Source: SCUB01 sp041918675
Lineage (GTDB): Bacteria > Pseudomonadota > Alphaproteobacteria > Rhizobiales > Xanthobacteraceae
Direction of reading: 5' to 3'
Assembly: GCA_041918675.1 (NCBI GenBank)
Contig: JAYRVF010000001.1
Coordinates: forward strand, 62,001-126,000
DNA length: 64,000 nucleotides
Shown: positions 8,768 through 16,286 of the stretch, piece after piece
Layout: every line of letters begins with the position of its first letter
How positions within the stretch are numbered: the stretch's first letter is position 1
The notes under the pieces: generated by a model
Database searches by the model: none
What the model was told of the DNA's origin: nothing
Seen by the model: only the letters and a program-made list of their open reading frames with translations
Made by a program: the position numbers and the translations under genes

Positions 8768-10153
8768 GTGGCGTTGCGTCTGTGGATCACGAGTATCGCG
8801 GTGGCGCTCGCGCTCGGCGGCTGCGCCTCGGTGCATAATTATCCGGGCAACGCGCCCCTCGGCCACGGCGAGGCGCCCGACTATGACGGGCGCGACAATG
8901 CCGGCTTTCAGGACGACATTCTGGTCGGGCTCGCCTTCTCCGGCGGCGGTACGCGCGCGGCCGCCTTCTCGTTCGGCGTGCTCAAGGAACTCGACCGCAC
9001 CGAAATCCGCGACCGTCTCGGGCGCGCCTCGCTGCTCGACCGCATCGATTTCATTTCCGGCGTGTCGGGCGGATCGGTGACAGCGGCCTATTTCGGCTTG
9101 AAGAAGCGCGGGGCGCTGCATGACTTTCGCGAACGCTTTCTCCTGCGCAACGCCGAGGAAAATCTCGAAACCAGCGTGTCGCTGACGACCCTCGGCCGCG
9201 CGCTGGGCGGGGGCGTCAACACCGAGCGGCAGTTCACCGACTGGCTCGACCGCAACCTGTTCGAGGGCGCCACGCTCGCCGCGCTGCATCACCAGCGCCG
9301 GCCGCGCATCTGGATCAACGCGTCCGACATCTACAACCGCTCGCCGTTCGTCTTCGGCAAGACGGCGTTCGAGGCGATGTGCAGCGATCTGCTATCCTAC
9401 AAGCTGTCGGACGCGGTCGCCGCCTCGGCGGCGGTGCCGGTGGTGTTCGCGCCGGTGGTCCTGGAAACCTATCCCAATCGCTGCGCCAAGCCGCTGCCGC
9501 AATGGATCGAGCGTGTGCGCCAGGACCCCAACGGCCAGCCGATGCTCAAGGGTTTCGCCGACGCCACCGTCAAATATCGCGACGGCTCGATGCGTTATGT
9601 GAAGCTGCTCGACGGCGGCCTGGTCGACAATTTCGGCCTGTCGGGCTTCACCATCGGGATGTTGTCGGCGCGGCGTCCGTTCGAGCCGCTCGACGAGCGC
9701 CAGGCGGCGCACATGCGGCGCATGCTGTTCCTGATCGTCGACGCGGGCAGGGGCCCGGCGGGCGACTGGCATCAGAAGCTGGAGGGACCGGCCGGCGCCG
9801 ACCTCGTGCTCGCGACCGCCGACACCGCGATCGATGCCGGCACCAAGGCGGGCTACACCGCGTTCACCTCGCTGATGAACGAGTGGGCGGCCAAGATGCG
9901 GAAATGGCGGTGCGGGCTCACCGCGGCCGACCGCAAGCGGCTCGGCCTTCCGGCCGGCTGGCGCTGCGGCGATCTGCGGCTCTATGTCGACCGGCTCGGC
10001 TTCGACACGCTCGCGGGCGGCCGGGGGGCGGGCCTCCTGCAAGTTCCGACGCGCTTCACGTTGCCCCAGCCCATGGTCGACGATCTCGTCGAGGCCGGTG
10101 GCGACAGCGTGCGCCAGAGCGCGGTGTTCCAGGCATTCAGACGGGGACTGTGA
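8768..10153 (+). CDS. Patatin-like phospholipase, predicted lipoprotein
   Basis: 461 residues from the GTG at 8768, which is preceded by GGAGAG (8755-8760) and gives an ideal lipoprotein signal peptide ending LGG-Cys19. In-frame ATGs at 8684 and 8732 would add an atypical N-terminus. Patatin features: oxyanion loop FSGGGTRAAAFSFG (57-70), nucleophile Ser100 in GVSGGS, and the catalytic Asp in DGG (281-283). Such enzymes hydrolyse acyl chains of phospholipids; with a lipobox it should sit in the periplasm or outer membrane. No partner gene shows which lipid it acts on. It has its own upstream gap from gatA (174 bp) and may be transcribed separately. Confidence 0.9.
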   Translation: MALRLWITSIAVALALGGCASVHNYPGNAPLGHGEAPDYDGRDNAGFQDDILVGLAFSGGGTRAAAFSFGVLKELDRTEIRDRLGRASLLDRIDFISGVSGGSVTAAYFGLKKRGALHDFRERFLLRNAEENLETSVSLTTLGRALGGGVNTERQFTDWLDRNLFEGATLAALHHQRRPRIWINASDIYNRSPFVFGKTAFEAMCSDLLSYKLSDAVAASAAVPVVFAPVVLETYPNRCAKPLPQWIERVRQDPNGQPMLKGFADATVKYRDGSMRYVKLLDGGLVDNFGLSGFTIGMLSARRPFEPLDERQAAHMRRMLFLIVDAGRGPAGDWHQKLEGPAGADLVLATADTAIDAGTKAGYTAFTSLMNEWAAKMRKWRCGLTAADRKRLGLPAGWRCGDLRLYVDRLGFDTLAGGRGAGLLQVPTRFTLPQPMVDDLVEAGGDSVRQSAVFQAFRRGL

Positions 10154-10226
10154 CCAACCGGTACCGCCGCATGCCGCCCCGTGGTTGCATCACCTTCAGC
10201 GTAATGACCGGGATGAAGGAAGTGCC

Positions 10227-10263
10227 TTGACAGCCCGCCAATCTAAAGTTAGTGTGTAACTAT
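10227..10263 (+). promoter_or_regulatory. Promoter and candidate operator of the DUF7662/PIN module
   Basis: A perfect -35 TTGACA (10227-10232) is followed after 17 bp by TAGTGT (10250-10255). The inverted repeat AGTTA-gtgtg-TAACT (10247-10261) covers the -10. An operator over the promoter is usual for autoregulated toxin-antitoxin operons. GGAGG (10274-10278) serves the downstream start. Confidence 0.5.
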
Positions 10264-10286
10264 GATTCTATTTGGAGGATGCATTC

Positions 10287-10694
10287 ATGCCTAAGTACGA
10301 TCCGCTAAGTGATTATCTTCGCCGCCAGGCGGCCCCGGAGATTCGGATGAGCTTCGAGCAAATCGAACGGGTGATCGGCTCGAAGCTTCCTCCGAAGGCG
10401 CAACTTCATCGGGCGTGGTGGAGCAATAGTCCGTCGAACAGCGTAATGACGAAGGCTTGGCTGGAGGCCGGTTATCGCAGTGAGCGGGTGGACATGGCCG
10501 CACGCAAGCTTGTGTTCAAGAAGGTGCGCGCCGCGCCGCGCGGGACGGCTGGTTCCGCAGTGGACGCGTCGGGATCGGGCGAGGGAACGACGCATACCCA
10601 TCCTCTGTTTGGATGGCTGAAGGACGCCGCCCGTGTTGCCCCCGGTGTAGACCTTACCGAGCCGGCCGATCCCGAATGGGGCGCGGCGGTTTAG
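10287..10694 (+). CDS. DUF7662-type antitoxin with VapB-like C-terminal tail
   Basis: 135 residues from the ATG at 10287, eight bases after GGAGG. Residues 1-75 follow the pattern I associate with DUF7662: 'YDPLSDYLRRQ', 'MSFEQIERVIG..LPPKA', 'RAWWSN', 'AWLEAGY', and a terminal Val-Phe-Lys strand. Residues 100-135 form a separate tail, 'HPLFGWLKDAARVAPGVDLTEPADPEWG', similar to the toxin-neutralising ends of small VapB-like antitoxins. The two halves are joined by a Ser/Gly-rich linker. The stop is three bases before the PIN toxin start. I infer that the N-terminal domain binds the operator and the tail blocks the toxin. Confidence 0.75.
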   Translation: MPKYDPLSDYLRRQAAPEIRMSFEQIERVIGSKLPPKAQLHRAWWSNSPSNSVMTKAWLEAGYRSERVDMAARKLVFKKVRAAPRGTAGSAVDASGSGEGTTHTHPLFGWLKDAARVAPGVDLTEPADPEWGAAV

Positions 10695-10697
10695 GGG

Positions 10698-11123
10698 ATG
10701 GCGGTGAAACATCGTTCCGTGCTTCTTGATACCTGTGCGGCAATCTGGATCGCGAACGGGGAGCCGATCGCGGACGAAGCCGCCCGATTGCTCGGCGAAA
10801 TGCATCGAACGGGAGGTGCGGTCTTTGTCTCCCCGATCACGGCCTGGGAGGTCGGACTATTGGTCGCGCGGGGAAGGCTGAACCTGATGATGCCGCCGGC
10901 CCAATGGTTCGATCGCCTGCTCGAAGCGCCCGGGCTTCGGCTGTCCGAAATGCCACCTGAATTGTTGATTGCCTCGTCCTTCCTGCCCGGGTCGCCACCA
11001 CGCGACCCCGCCGATCGGATTTTGGCTGCGACGGCGCGGGAATACGGCTATCAACTGGTAACACGCGATGCCACACTGCTCGCTTACGGAGAGCAGGGCC
11101 ACATTCAATCCCGCATCTGTTGA
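10698..11123 (+). CDS. PIN-domain ribonuclease toxin (VapC-like)
   Basis: 141 residues with the PIN fold. The acidic metal-binding set is complete: Asp11 in LLDTCAAIW, Glu51 in AWEVGLL, Asp103/Asp106 in PRDPADRILAATA, and Asp124 in VTRDATLL. VapC-type enzymes cleave tRNA or rRNA; the target here is unknown. It pairs with the antitoxin gene directly upstream. Its stop is only seven bases before the gatB start, so toxin and gatB are very likely on the same transcript, which is an odd position for a toxin gene. Confidence 0.88.
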   Translation: MAVKHRSVLLDTCAAIWIANGEPIADEAARLLGEMHRTGGAVFVSPITAWEVGLLVARGRLNLMMPPAQWFDRLLEAPGLRLSEMPPELLIASSFLPGSPPRDPADRILAATAREYGYQLVTRDATLLAYGEQGHIQSRIC

Positions 11124-11130
11124 AGATCTC

Positions 11131-12615
11131 ATGACCGTATCCGTCAAACCGTCCAAGCTCGTAGCCGGCGCGACCGGCGACTGGGAAGTCATCATCGGGA
11201 TGGAAATCCATGCCCAGGTGATGTCGCGCTCGAAGCTCTTTTCCGGCGCCTCGACCGAATTCGGCGGCGAGCCCAACGCGCACGTCTCGCTGGTCGACGC
11301 GGCGATGCCGGGCATGCTCCCGGTCATCAACGAGGAATGCGTGCGCCAGGCGGTCCGCACCGGCCTCGGGCTGAAGGCCCGGATCAACCTGAAATCCGTG
11401 TTCGATCGGAAGAACTATTTCTATCCCGATCTGCCGCCCGGCTATCAGATCAGCCAGTACAAGTCGCCGATCGTCGGCGAGGGCACGGTGATCGTCGATC
11501 TTGCCGACGGCGAGAGCATCATGGTCGGCATCGAGCGGCTACACCTGGAACAGGACGCCGGCAAGTCGCTGCACGACCAGCATCCCTCGATGTCCTTCGT
11601 CGACCTCAACCGGGCGGGCGTGGCGCTGATGGAGATCGTCTCCAAGCCCGATTTGCGCTCGGCCGAGGAGGCCAAAGCCTACGTCACCAAGCTGCGCACC
11701 ATTCTGCGCTATCTCGGCACCTGCGACGGCAACATGGAGGAGGGCAGCCTGCGCGCCGACGTCAACGTCTCGGTGCGCCGTCCGGGCGAGCCGCTGGGGA
11801 CGCGCTGCGAGATCAAGAACGTCAACTCCATCCGGTTCATCGGCCAGGCGATCGACCACGAGGCGCGCCGCCAGATCGGCGTTCTCGAGGACGGCGGCGC
11901 GATCAAGCAGGAGACGCGGCTGTTCGACCCGGTCAAGGGCGAGACCCGCTCGATGCGGTCGAAGGAAGAGGCGCACGATTATCGCTATTTCCCCGACCCG
12001 GACCTGTTGCCGCTCGAATTCGACCAGGCCTATGTCGACGACCTCAAGCGTCACCTGCCGGAATTGCCGGACGAGAAGAAGGCCCGCTTCATCAACGAAT
12101 TCGGCCTCACGCCCTACGACGCCAGCGTGCTGGTGAGCGAGCGGGAGAACGCCGAGTTCTTCGAAAAGGTCCTGGCGCGGCCGGGCGGCGGGCGCCGCGA
12201 CGGCAAGCTCGCCGCCAATTGGGTCATCAACGAGTTGTTCGGCCGCCTGAACAAGGAAGACCACGCGATCGCCGATTCACCCGTTTCCGCCGCCCAGCTC
12301 GGCGTCATCATCGACCTGATCGCGGAAGGGACCATCTCCGGCAAGATCGCCAAGGAGCTGTTCGAGATCGTCTGGGTCGACGGCGGCGATCCGCGCGCGG
12401 TGGTCGAGGCGCGGGGGCTGAAGCAGGTCACCGACCTCGGCGCGATCGAGAAGGTGGTAGACGACATCATCGCCGCCAATCCCGACAAGGTGGCGCAGGC
12501 CAAGGCCAAGCCCACCATGATCGGCTGGTTCGTCGGCCAGGCGATGAAGGCGTCCGGCGGCAAGGCCAATCCGCAGGCGGTCAACGATCTCCTGAAGGCG
12601 AAGCTCGGTCTCTAA
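11131..12615 (+). CDS. gatB: Asp/Glu-tRNA amidotransferase subunit B
   Basis: 494 residues from the ATG at 11131. GatB binds the misacylated tRNA and phosphorylates the aminoacyl carboxylate before amidation. The family start 'DWEVIIGMEIHAQV', the zinc/ATP-site segment 'LVDAAMPGMLPVINEECV', 'GYQISQYKSPI', 'DLNRAGVALMEIV' and the C-terminal YqeY-like domain (about 345-494) are all present. An earlier in-frame ATG at 11068 lies inside the toxin gene and is rejected. It probably depends on the toxin-antitoxin promoter at 10227 or on read-through, because no room for a promoter remains between the toxin stop and this start. Confidence 0.97.
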   Translation: MTVSVKPSKLVAGATGDWEVIIGMEIHAQVMSRSKLFSGASTEFGGEPNAHVSLVDAAMPGMLPVINEECVRQAVRTGLGLKARINLKSVFDRKNYFYPDLPPGYQISQYKSPIVGEGTVIVDLADGESIMVGIERLHLEQDAGKSLHDQHPSMSFVDLNRAGVALMEIVSKPDLRSAEEAKAYVTKLRTILRYLGTCDGNMEEGSLRADVNVSVRRPGEPLGTRCEIKNVNSIRFIGQAIDHEARRQIGVLEDGGAIKQETRLFDPVKGETRSMRSKEEAHDYRYFPDPDLLPLEFDQAYVDDLKRHLPELPDEKKARFINEFGLTPYDASVLVSERENAEFFEKVLARPGGGRRDGKLAANWVINELFGRLNKEDHAIADSPVSAAQLGVIIDLIAEGTISGKIAKELFEIVWVDGGDPRAVVEARGLKQVTDLGAIEKVVDDIIAANPDKVAQAKAKPTMIGWFVGQAMKASGGKANPQAVNDLLKAKLGL

Positions 12616-13204
12616 GCGCGCCGTCCTCCCTCGCTCATGCGCGCCGCGGCGCGATCGCCCCCCCCGTGTCGGGGAGCGCGCGAGGGCGCGATGCGGTCGA
12701 TCGAAGCGCCGGAATCGGCGGCGCGACGGCGCGCGCGCATGGTATCGCCACCGACGAATCGAGTTGCGCCGAACGACGCGTGGCAATGGGCGGACGACGA
12801 CATTTGAACGCCAACGCCAATTCGGCCGAAAATTTTTTTATTGCCAAAAACACCGACTCAGTGTTGGCGACGCGGCCTTTTCGCGCCCCTCGGGCGTGTG
12901 CCGGAGCCCCACGAGCGGGCGCGTGGAAAGTTTGGTTTGATTCAAGAAAGCGTTGGGGCGCGGCCGCAACTTCGATTCCGTGGATCCGCGCTCGATCTTC
13001 GCCGCGGTCTCGCCATCCGTCGTCAGCGCGCGCGCGCCGCGCCATCGCGAAGACGACGCGCGCGCGTCGGCGCGCCGTCGCATCAACACTTCATTAAGCG
13101 GGACAGTGTTTTTTTCGTTGTGTTGTAGTAATCGAATCCAAGTGCATCTCGATTCGCGAGTGCACTGAAGCGATTACGCCATCTCACAGACTCTGGAGGG
13201 CAAC
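12616..13204. other. 589-bp gap without a recognisable large gene
   Basis: It follows gatB. I see a short T-rich stretch near 12833-12840, a weak AACACT/AGTGTT inverted repeat with a T-run around 13085-13120, and the strong hairpin at 13141-13166 that precedes the small Lys-rich gene. Nothing else is supported. Confidence 0.5.
13141..13166 (+). promoter_or_regulatory. Hairpin in the 5' leader of the Lys-rich small gene
   Basis: AGTGCA (13141-13146) and CTCG (13148-13151) pair with CGAG (13157-13160) and TGCACT (13161-13166): ten base pairs with one bulged T and a five-base loop. No T-run follows, so it is not a typical terminator. It ends 38 bases before the ATG at 13205, so it could stabilise the leader or control its translation. 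Confidence 0.45.
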
Positions 13205-13294
13205 ATGGCGAAGAAGGCTAAGAAGTCGAAGGCTAAGGGCGCTGCCAAGAAGGCCGCGAAGAAGACCCGCAAGGCCGCGAAGAAGAAGAAGTAA
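13205..13294 (+). CDS. 29-residue Lys/Ala-rich histone-like small protein
   Basis: An ATG at 13205, five bases after GGAGGG (13195-13200), opens a 29-codon frame ending in TAA at 13292-13294. The product starts MAKKAKKSKAKG and is almost entirely Lys, Ala, Gly and Arg, like the C-terminal tails of histone H1-like and AlgP-type bacterial proteins. Its strong ribosome-binding site, the leader hairpin and the frame-restricted composition argue for a real gene despite its size. A role in binding DNA or RNA by charge is inferred. I know of similar tiny Lys-rich proteins in Rhizobiales but cannot name a family. Confidence 0.65.
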   Translation: MAKKAKKSKAKGAAKKAAKKTRKAAKKKK

Positions 13295-13616
13295 GAGTTC
13301 GGTTCACGAGAGTGCCGTTCGTTCCCGCCTGACGGATCGTTGCGGGTGGAGGAACGGAAGGCAGCGTCACTTGGACCTTCCCTCGATATCCGCTCTCGCG
13401 GACGGGACGGGAGGGCCCACGAGACGGCAGAGGGTGTCGGCGAGACTTCAGGCGAATCTGCCGGCCAGCGCGCTACTTCCGCGATCACTCGCGGCAAGAC
13501 CAGCGAACGGCCATGAGGCGTGAGGCAACTGATCCTCGCCAGTGCTGGACTTCGATCCGCGCTTCACCGCTTGGCTTCATCAGCCGCGGGAGGTTTCGAG
13601 CCCGAAGTGATCGCCG
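13295..13616. other. Gene-free stretch downstream of the Lys-rich gene
   Basis: No frame with coding character. A two-part hairpin is possible at 13311-13357 (CCGTTC and CCCGC pairing with GCGGG and GAACGG). The stretch runs into the terminator at 13648-13709, so it may be a long 3' UTR or an unrecognised small RNA. It does not match RNase P, tmRNA, 4.5S or 6S RNA signatures that I know. Confidence 0.4.
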
Positions 13617-13709
13617 ACGCCCTCTCTTTTCCTAGGCGTGGTGTATGACGCCCGTTGCCCACCTCGCGACCCAGTGTCGCGAACGCGAGGCAGGCGGGCG
13701 TTTTCTTTT
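13617..13709 (+). terminator. Intrinsic terminator with attenuator-like alternative pairings
   Basis: ACGCCCG (13648-13654) pairs with CGGGCGT (13695-13701), and inside it CCTCGCG (13662-13668) pairs with CGCGAGG (13684-13690). TTTTCTTTT follows (13701-13709). Upstream, GGCGT (13635-13639) could pair either with ACGCC at 13617-13621 or with the first arm of the terminator at 13648-13652. That gives mutually exclusive terminator and anti-terminator folds. The terminator is well supported; the attenuation idea is inference. Confidence 0.65.
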
Positions 13710-14353
13710 GACTGGGTTCCGGCCGGACGCACGGTTCTGGCTTCCGGTCGTCGGGTTTCCGTCACTCTCGCCGTCACTCTCTCCGGTCCGCGCTCTTGGT
13801 GGCGATGGATGGGTCGCGATCCCGGCGCCGCGATGTCCGGCGCGATGCCTTGCACGATGCATCGAGCGATGACGCTCGATCGGCGCGGCCGCCGCGCGGC
13901 GGCCCGCATTGGACATCCTGCCGAATACATCATGCGTTGAGCGGCACCGGCCGCGCGCCGGATGACGGCGGCTTTTTCGCACGCCTCCTCGGTCGAGCCG
14001 GAAGGCGCGGTTGGCGCCGCGCCGGTCGTCGCGGGAAGCACGGGGGCCTGGTGGCCCGGTCGGCTCTTCGCCGATGGTTATCGGTTCGCCAAACGGGAAA
14101 GTGAATCAAATTCCGCGCGAGCCAAGAAACCCCCGAAAACCGGGCATTTTATCGATTGTTGACGGCTTGTTGACGCTGCCGCGTTGAGATTTGATTCATC
14201 GCGAAGCTTAAACTGCCATTCAAATCCGACGGGTCATGATGACCCCATCAAGGCCGGAACATACCGGCCAGGGGACGGTGTGAAGAGCAAGAAGAAACGG
14301 TGTCGCGCGGATGTGGACGGGAGCCGCGCTCGGATCTGAAAAGGGGATGCGTG
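13710..14353. other. 644-bp gap before the Sel1-repeat gene
   Basis: No convincing frame on either strand. Two TTGACG motifs lie near 14158 and 14169 and the base composition becomes less GC-rich from about 14100, so the promoter of the Sel1-repeat gene is probably here, but I cannot define a -10. Confidence 0.4.
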
Positions 14354-14623
14354 ATGTCACGAATTGAGTTCATCGACACGGCGGCGGCCACGCCCGTGGC
14401 GCGGGACATGAGCGCGGACGCGCTCTACGGTCTCGGCATGATGTACGCGACGGGCGGGACGGTCGGTGTCGACCTGGTCGCCGCGCACAAGTGGTTCAAT
14501 CTGGCGGCTCGACGCGGCCGGTACGACGCGCTTGCCGCGCGTCGGGAGATTTCCGAGTTGATGTCGCACGACGAGATCGCGCGCGCCCAGCGCGAGGCCC
14601 GCGACTGGTTGAGCCTGCACTGA
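14354..14623 (+). CDS. Short Sel1-repeat protein
   Basis: 89 residues from the ATG at 14354, preceded by AAGGGGAT. One Sel1-like/TPR helix pair is visible: 'ADALYGLGMMYATGGTVGVDLVAAHKWFNLAARRG'. It ends with a second, less regular helical stretch, 'ISELMSHDEIARAQREARDWL'. Single-repeat Sel1 proteins of about this size are common in Rhizobiales; they are thought to be adaptor proteins, but no partner is known. No signal peptide, so cytoplasmic. It stands alone, upstream of tRNA-Ser. Confidence 0.8.
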   Translation: MSRIEFIDTAAATPVARDMSADALYGLGMMYATGGTVGVDLVAAHKWFNLAARRGRYDALAARREISELMSHDEIARAQREARDWLSLH

Positions 14624-14918
14624 CTGGTTCGCCGGCCGAGGCGCCGGTCGGGTAAGCGGGCTTGAAGCGCCGGCCGAGGCGCCGTCGACCCCGGTCGCCG
14701 GGATACCCTCCCGCCGCCAAGCGGGCGGGTCGCCGGGCACGAAAGTCGCCGGCGGCAATCAACAACATGGCATGAACGCGGGCAGGGCGCCGAAATCCGG
14801 CTGATCGGCCCGCCGTCGCGTCCGCCAGCCGTCTCCGGACCGCCCCCGGTTCGGCCGCGCGGCGGGCGCAATCGTGCGCTTGCAGGAGCGCACCGCCTCG
14901 GGCATATGCTTCGGCGAC

Positions 14919-15008
14919 GGAGACGTGGCCGAGTGGCTGAAGGCGGCGGTTTGCTAAACCGTTATACGCTCTCAAGGCGTATCGAGGGTTCGAATCCCTC
15001 CGTCTCCG
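14919..15008 (+). tRNA. tRNA-Ser, anticodon GCT
   Basis: The acceptor arms GGAGACG (14919-14925) and CGTCTCC (15001-15007) pair fully, with discriminator G and an encoded CCA (15009-15011). The anticodon loop reads tttGCTaaa. The long variable arm TATACGC/GCGTAT is the class II feature of serine tRNA. The T loop GGTTCGAATCC is canonical. Reads AGC/AGU codons. Confidence 0.97.
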
Positions 15009-15161
15009 CCAGCTAGGTTCATTTCAGCGGGAAGTGGACGGCGGAACGCGCTCACGGCAGTTGGCCGGCCCGAGGCCTGTCCGGTGCGCAAGGGTCCTTT
15101 CCAAGTGCCGGATCCGGGCGCATGGTCCGATCGGCGGCGCTGGCGGCGGGCGAAGGTCTAG

Positions 15162-16076
15162 ATGGTCTACATGAAGGACGACACCTCGCTGCGGCGGGCC
15201 ATTCTCGGCGCGTTCAATCGCTGGCGCCGCGAGGCGCGCCGCCGGGTACTCGAGGTGGTTCTCTTCTCCACCCGCTCTTTTCACGAAGCGATCTTCAACG
15301 TCCTGGCGCGGCGCGGACACCTCATCTATTGCGACAATCCCGGCGGCAAGTTCTTCGTCGACCCGTCGGACCGCGCCATCGGCGGCCATCTGATCTGGAA
15401 GGGTGATTTCCAGCTCGCCGAGTTCGAGCAGGCGGTCGGCCTGCTCCGCGACCGCGGCGGGGATCGCGCCGACGACCTCGCGCGCAAGATATTCATCGAT
15501 GTCGGCGCCAATATCGGCACGCAGACGGTCTATGCGCTCAATCACGGCTGGTTCGCGCGCGCGATCAGCTTCGAGCCCGAGCCGCGCAATCGTCGGCTGC
15601 TGAATCTCAACATCGCCGCCAATCATTTGGACGACCGGGTGACCGTGTTCGGCGCGGCGGCGGGCGCGGCCGCCGGAAGCGCGGCGCTGCATCTGCATCC
15701 GCGCAACAAGGGCGCGCATTCGATCGCGATCATTCCCACGCACGACTCGAGCGAAACGGTCGAGGTCGAGGTGAAGGCGCTGGGCGAGACGCTCGCCGGC
15801 CTGGGCCTGTCGGCGGGCGACGTCGGGCTGATCTGGATCGACGCGGAGGGCGCCGAGCCCGATGTCGTCGATGGGATGGTGGACCTCCTCGGCCGCGTTC
15901 CCCTCGTGCTCGAATATACGCCGGATCGCTATGACGCGGAGCGCCGCGCGCGTTTGGCCCGCCATCTCAAGGAAAACTACAAGGCGTTCCACCGGCTCGG
16001 GTCGGCCGACGCCCGATCCGAACCGATCGCGGCGCTGGATTCGATCGCCGGCCGAACCGATATCCTGGTACTCTGA
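15162..16076 (+). CDS. FkbM-family SAM-dependent methyltransferase
   Basis: 304 residues. The SAM-binding motif I is 'FIDVGANIGTQTVYAL' (near 110-125), motif II 'ISFEPEPRNRRLL', and 'IWIDAEGAEPDVVDGM' (near 225-240) is the FkbM hallmark. FkbM proteins O-methylate sugars or polyketides, often within surface polysaccharide loci, which fits the glycosyltransferase and sulfotransferase next door, although those appear to be a later insertion. An alternative ATG lies three codons downstream at 15171. The stop is 19 bp before a 110-bp copy of the end of livF, suggesting that it once lay directly convergent with livF. Confidence 0.9.
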   Translation: MVYMKDDTSLRRAILGAFNRWRREARRRVLEVVLFSTRSFHEAIFNVLARRGHLIYCDNPGGKFFVDPSDRAIGGHLIWKGDFQLAEFEQAVGLLRDRGGDRADDLARKIFIDVGANIGTQTVYALNHGWFARAISFEPEPRNRRLLNLNIAANHLDDRVTVFGAAAGAAAGSAALHLHPRNKGAHSIAIIPTHDSSETVEVEVKALGETLAGLGLSAGDVGLIWIDAEGAEPDVVDGMVDLLGRVPLVLEYTPDRYDAERRARLARHLKENYKAFHRLGSADARSEPIAALDSIAGRTDILVL

Positions 16077-16095
16077 CTTCGGTCGCGAACGTCGC

Positions 16096-16205
16096 GCCTA
16101 CATGCCGAGATAGGCGCGCCGCACGCGTTCGTCGGCGAGCAGCTCCGCGCCGGTTCCCGACAGCGTGACGCGGCCATTTTCCATGACATAGGCCCGCGCC
16201 GCGAG
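16096..16205. repeat. 110-bp direct repeat, left copy (truncated livF 3' end)
   Basis: Bases 16096-16205 are identical to 19172-19281. The segment is the last 108 bases of livF (with its stop codon) plus two bases beyond. In this copy nothing of livF lies upstream, so it is a pseudogene fragment in the same (minus) orientation. The copies start 3,076 bp apart. Confidence 0.95.
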
Positions 16206-16286
16206 GGATCGGCTGGCGCATCCGGCCCCGCGTCCTCGTCGAGGCTAGCTAGGCGCCTCGCCCATCCGTTCGATATCCAACGACGC

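Noticed and set aside
13295..13709. Known housekeeping RNA (RNase P, tmRNA, 4.5S or 6S)
   Set aside because: A GGAACGGAAGGCAGC stretch near 13350 superficially recalls the SRP RNA loop, but the pairing partner strand is missing and no other conserved core fits.
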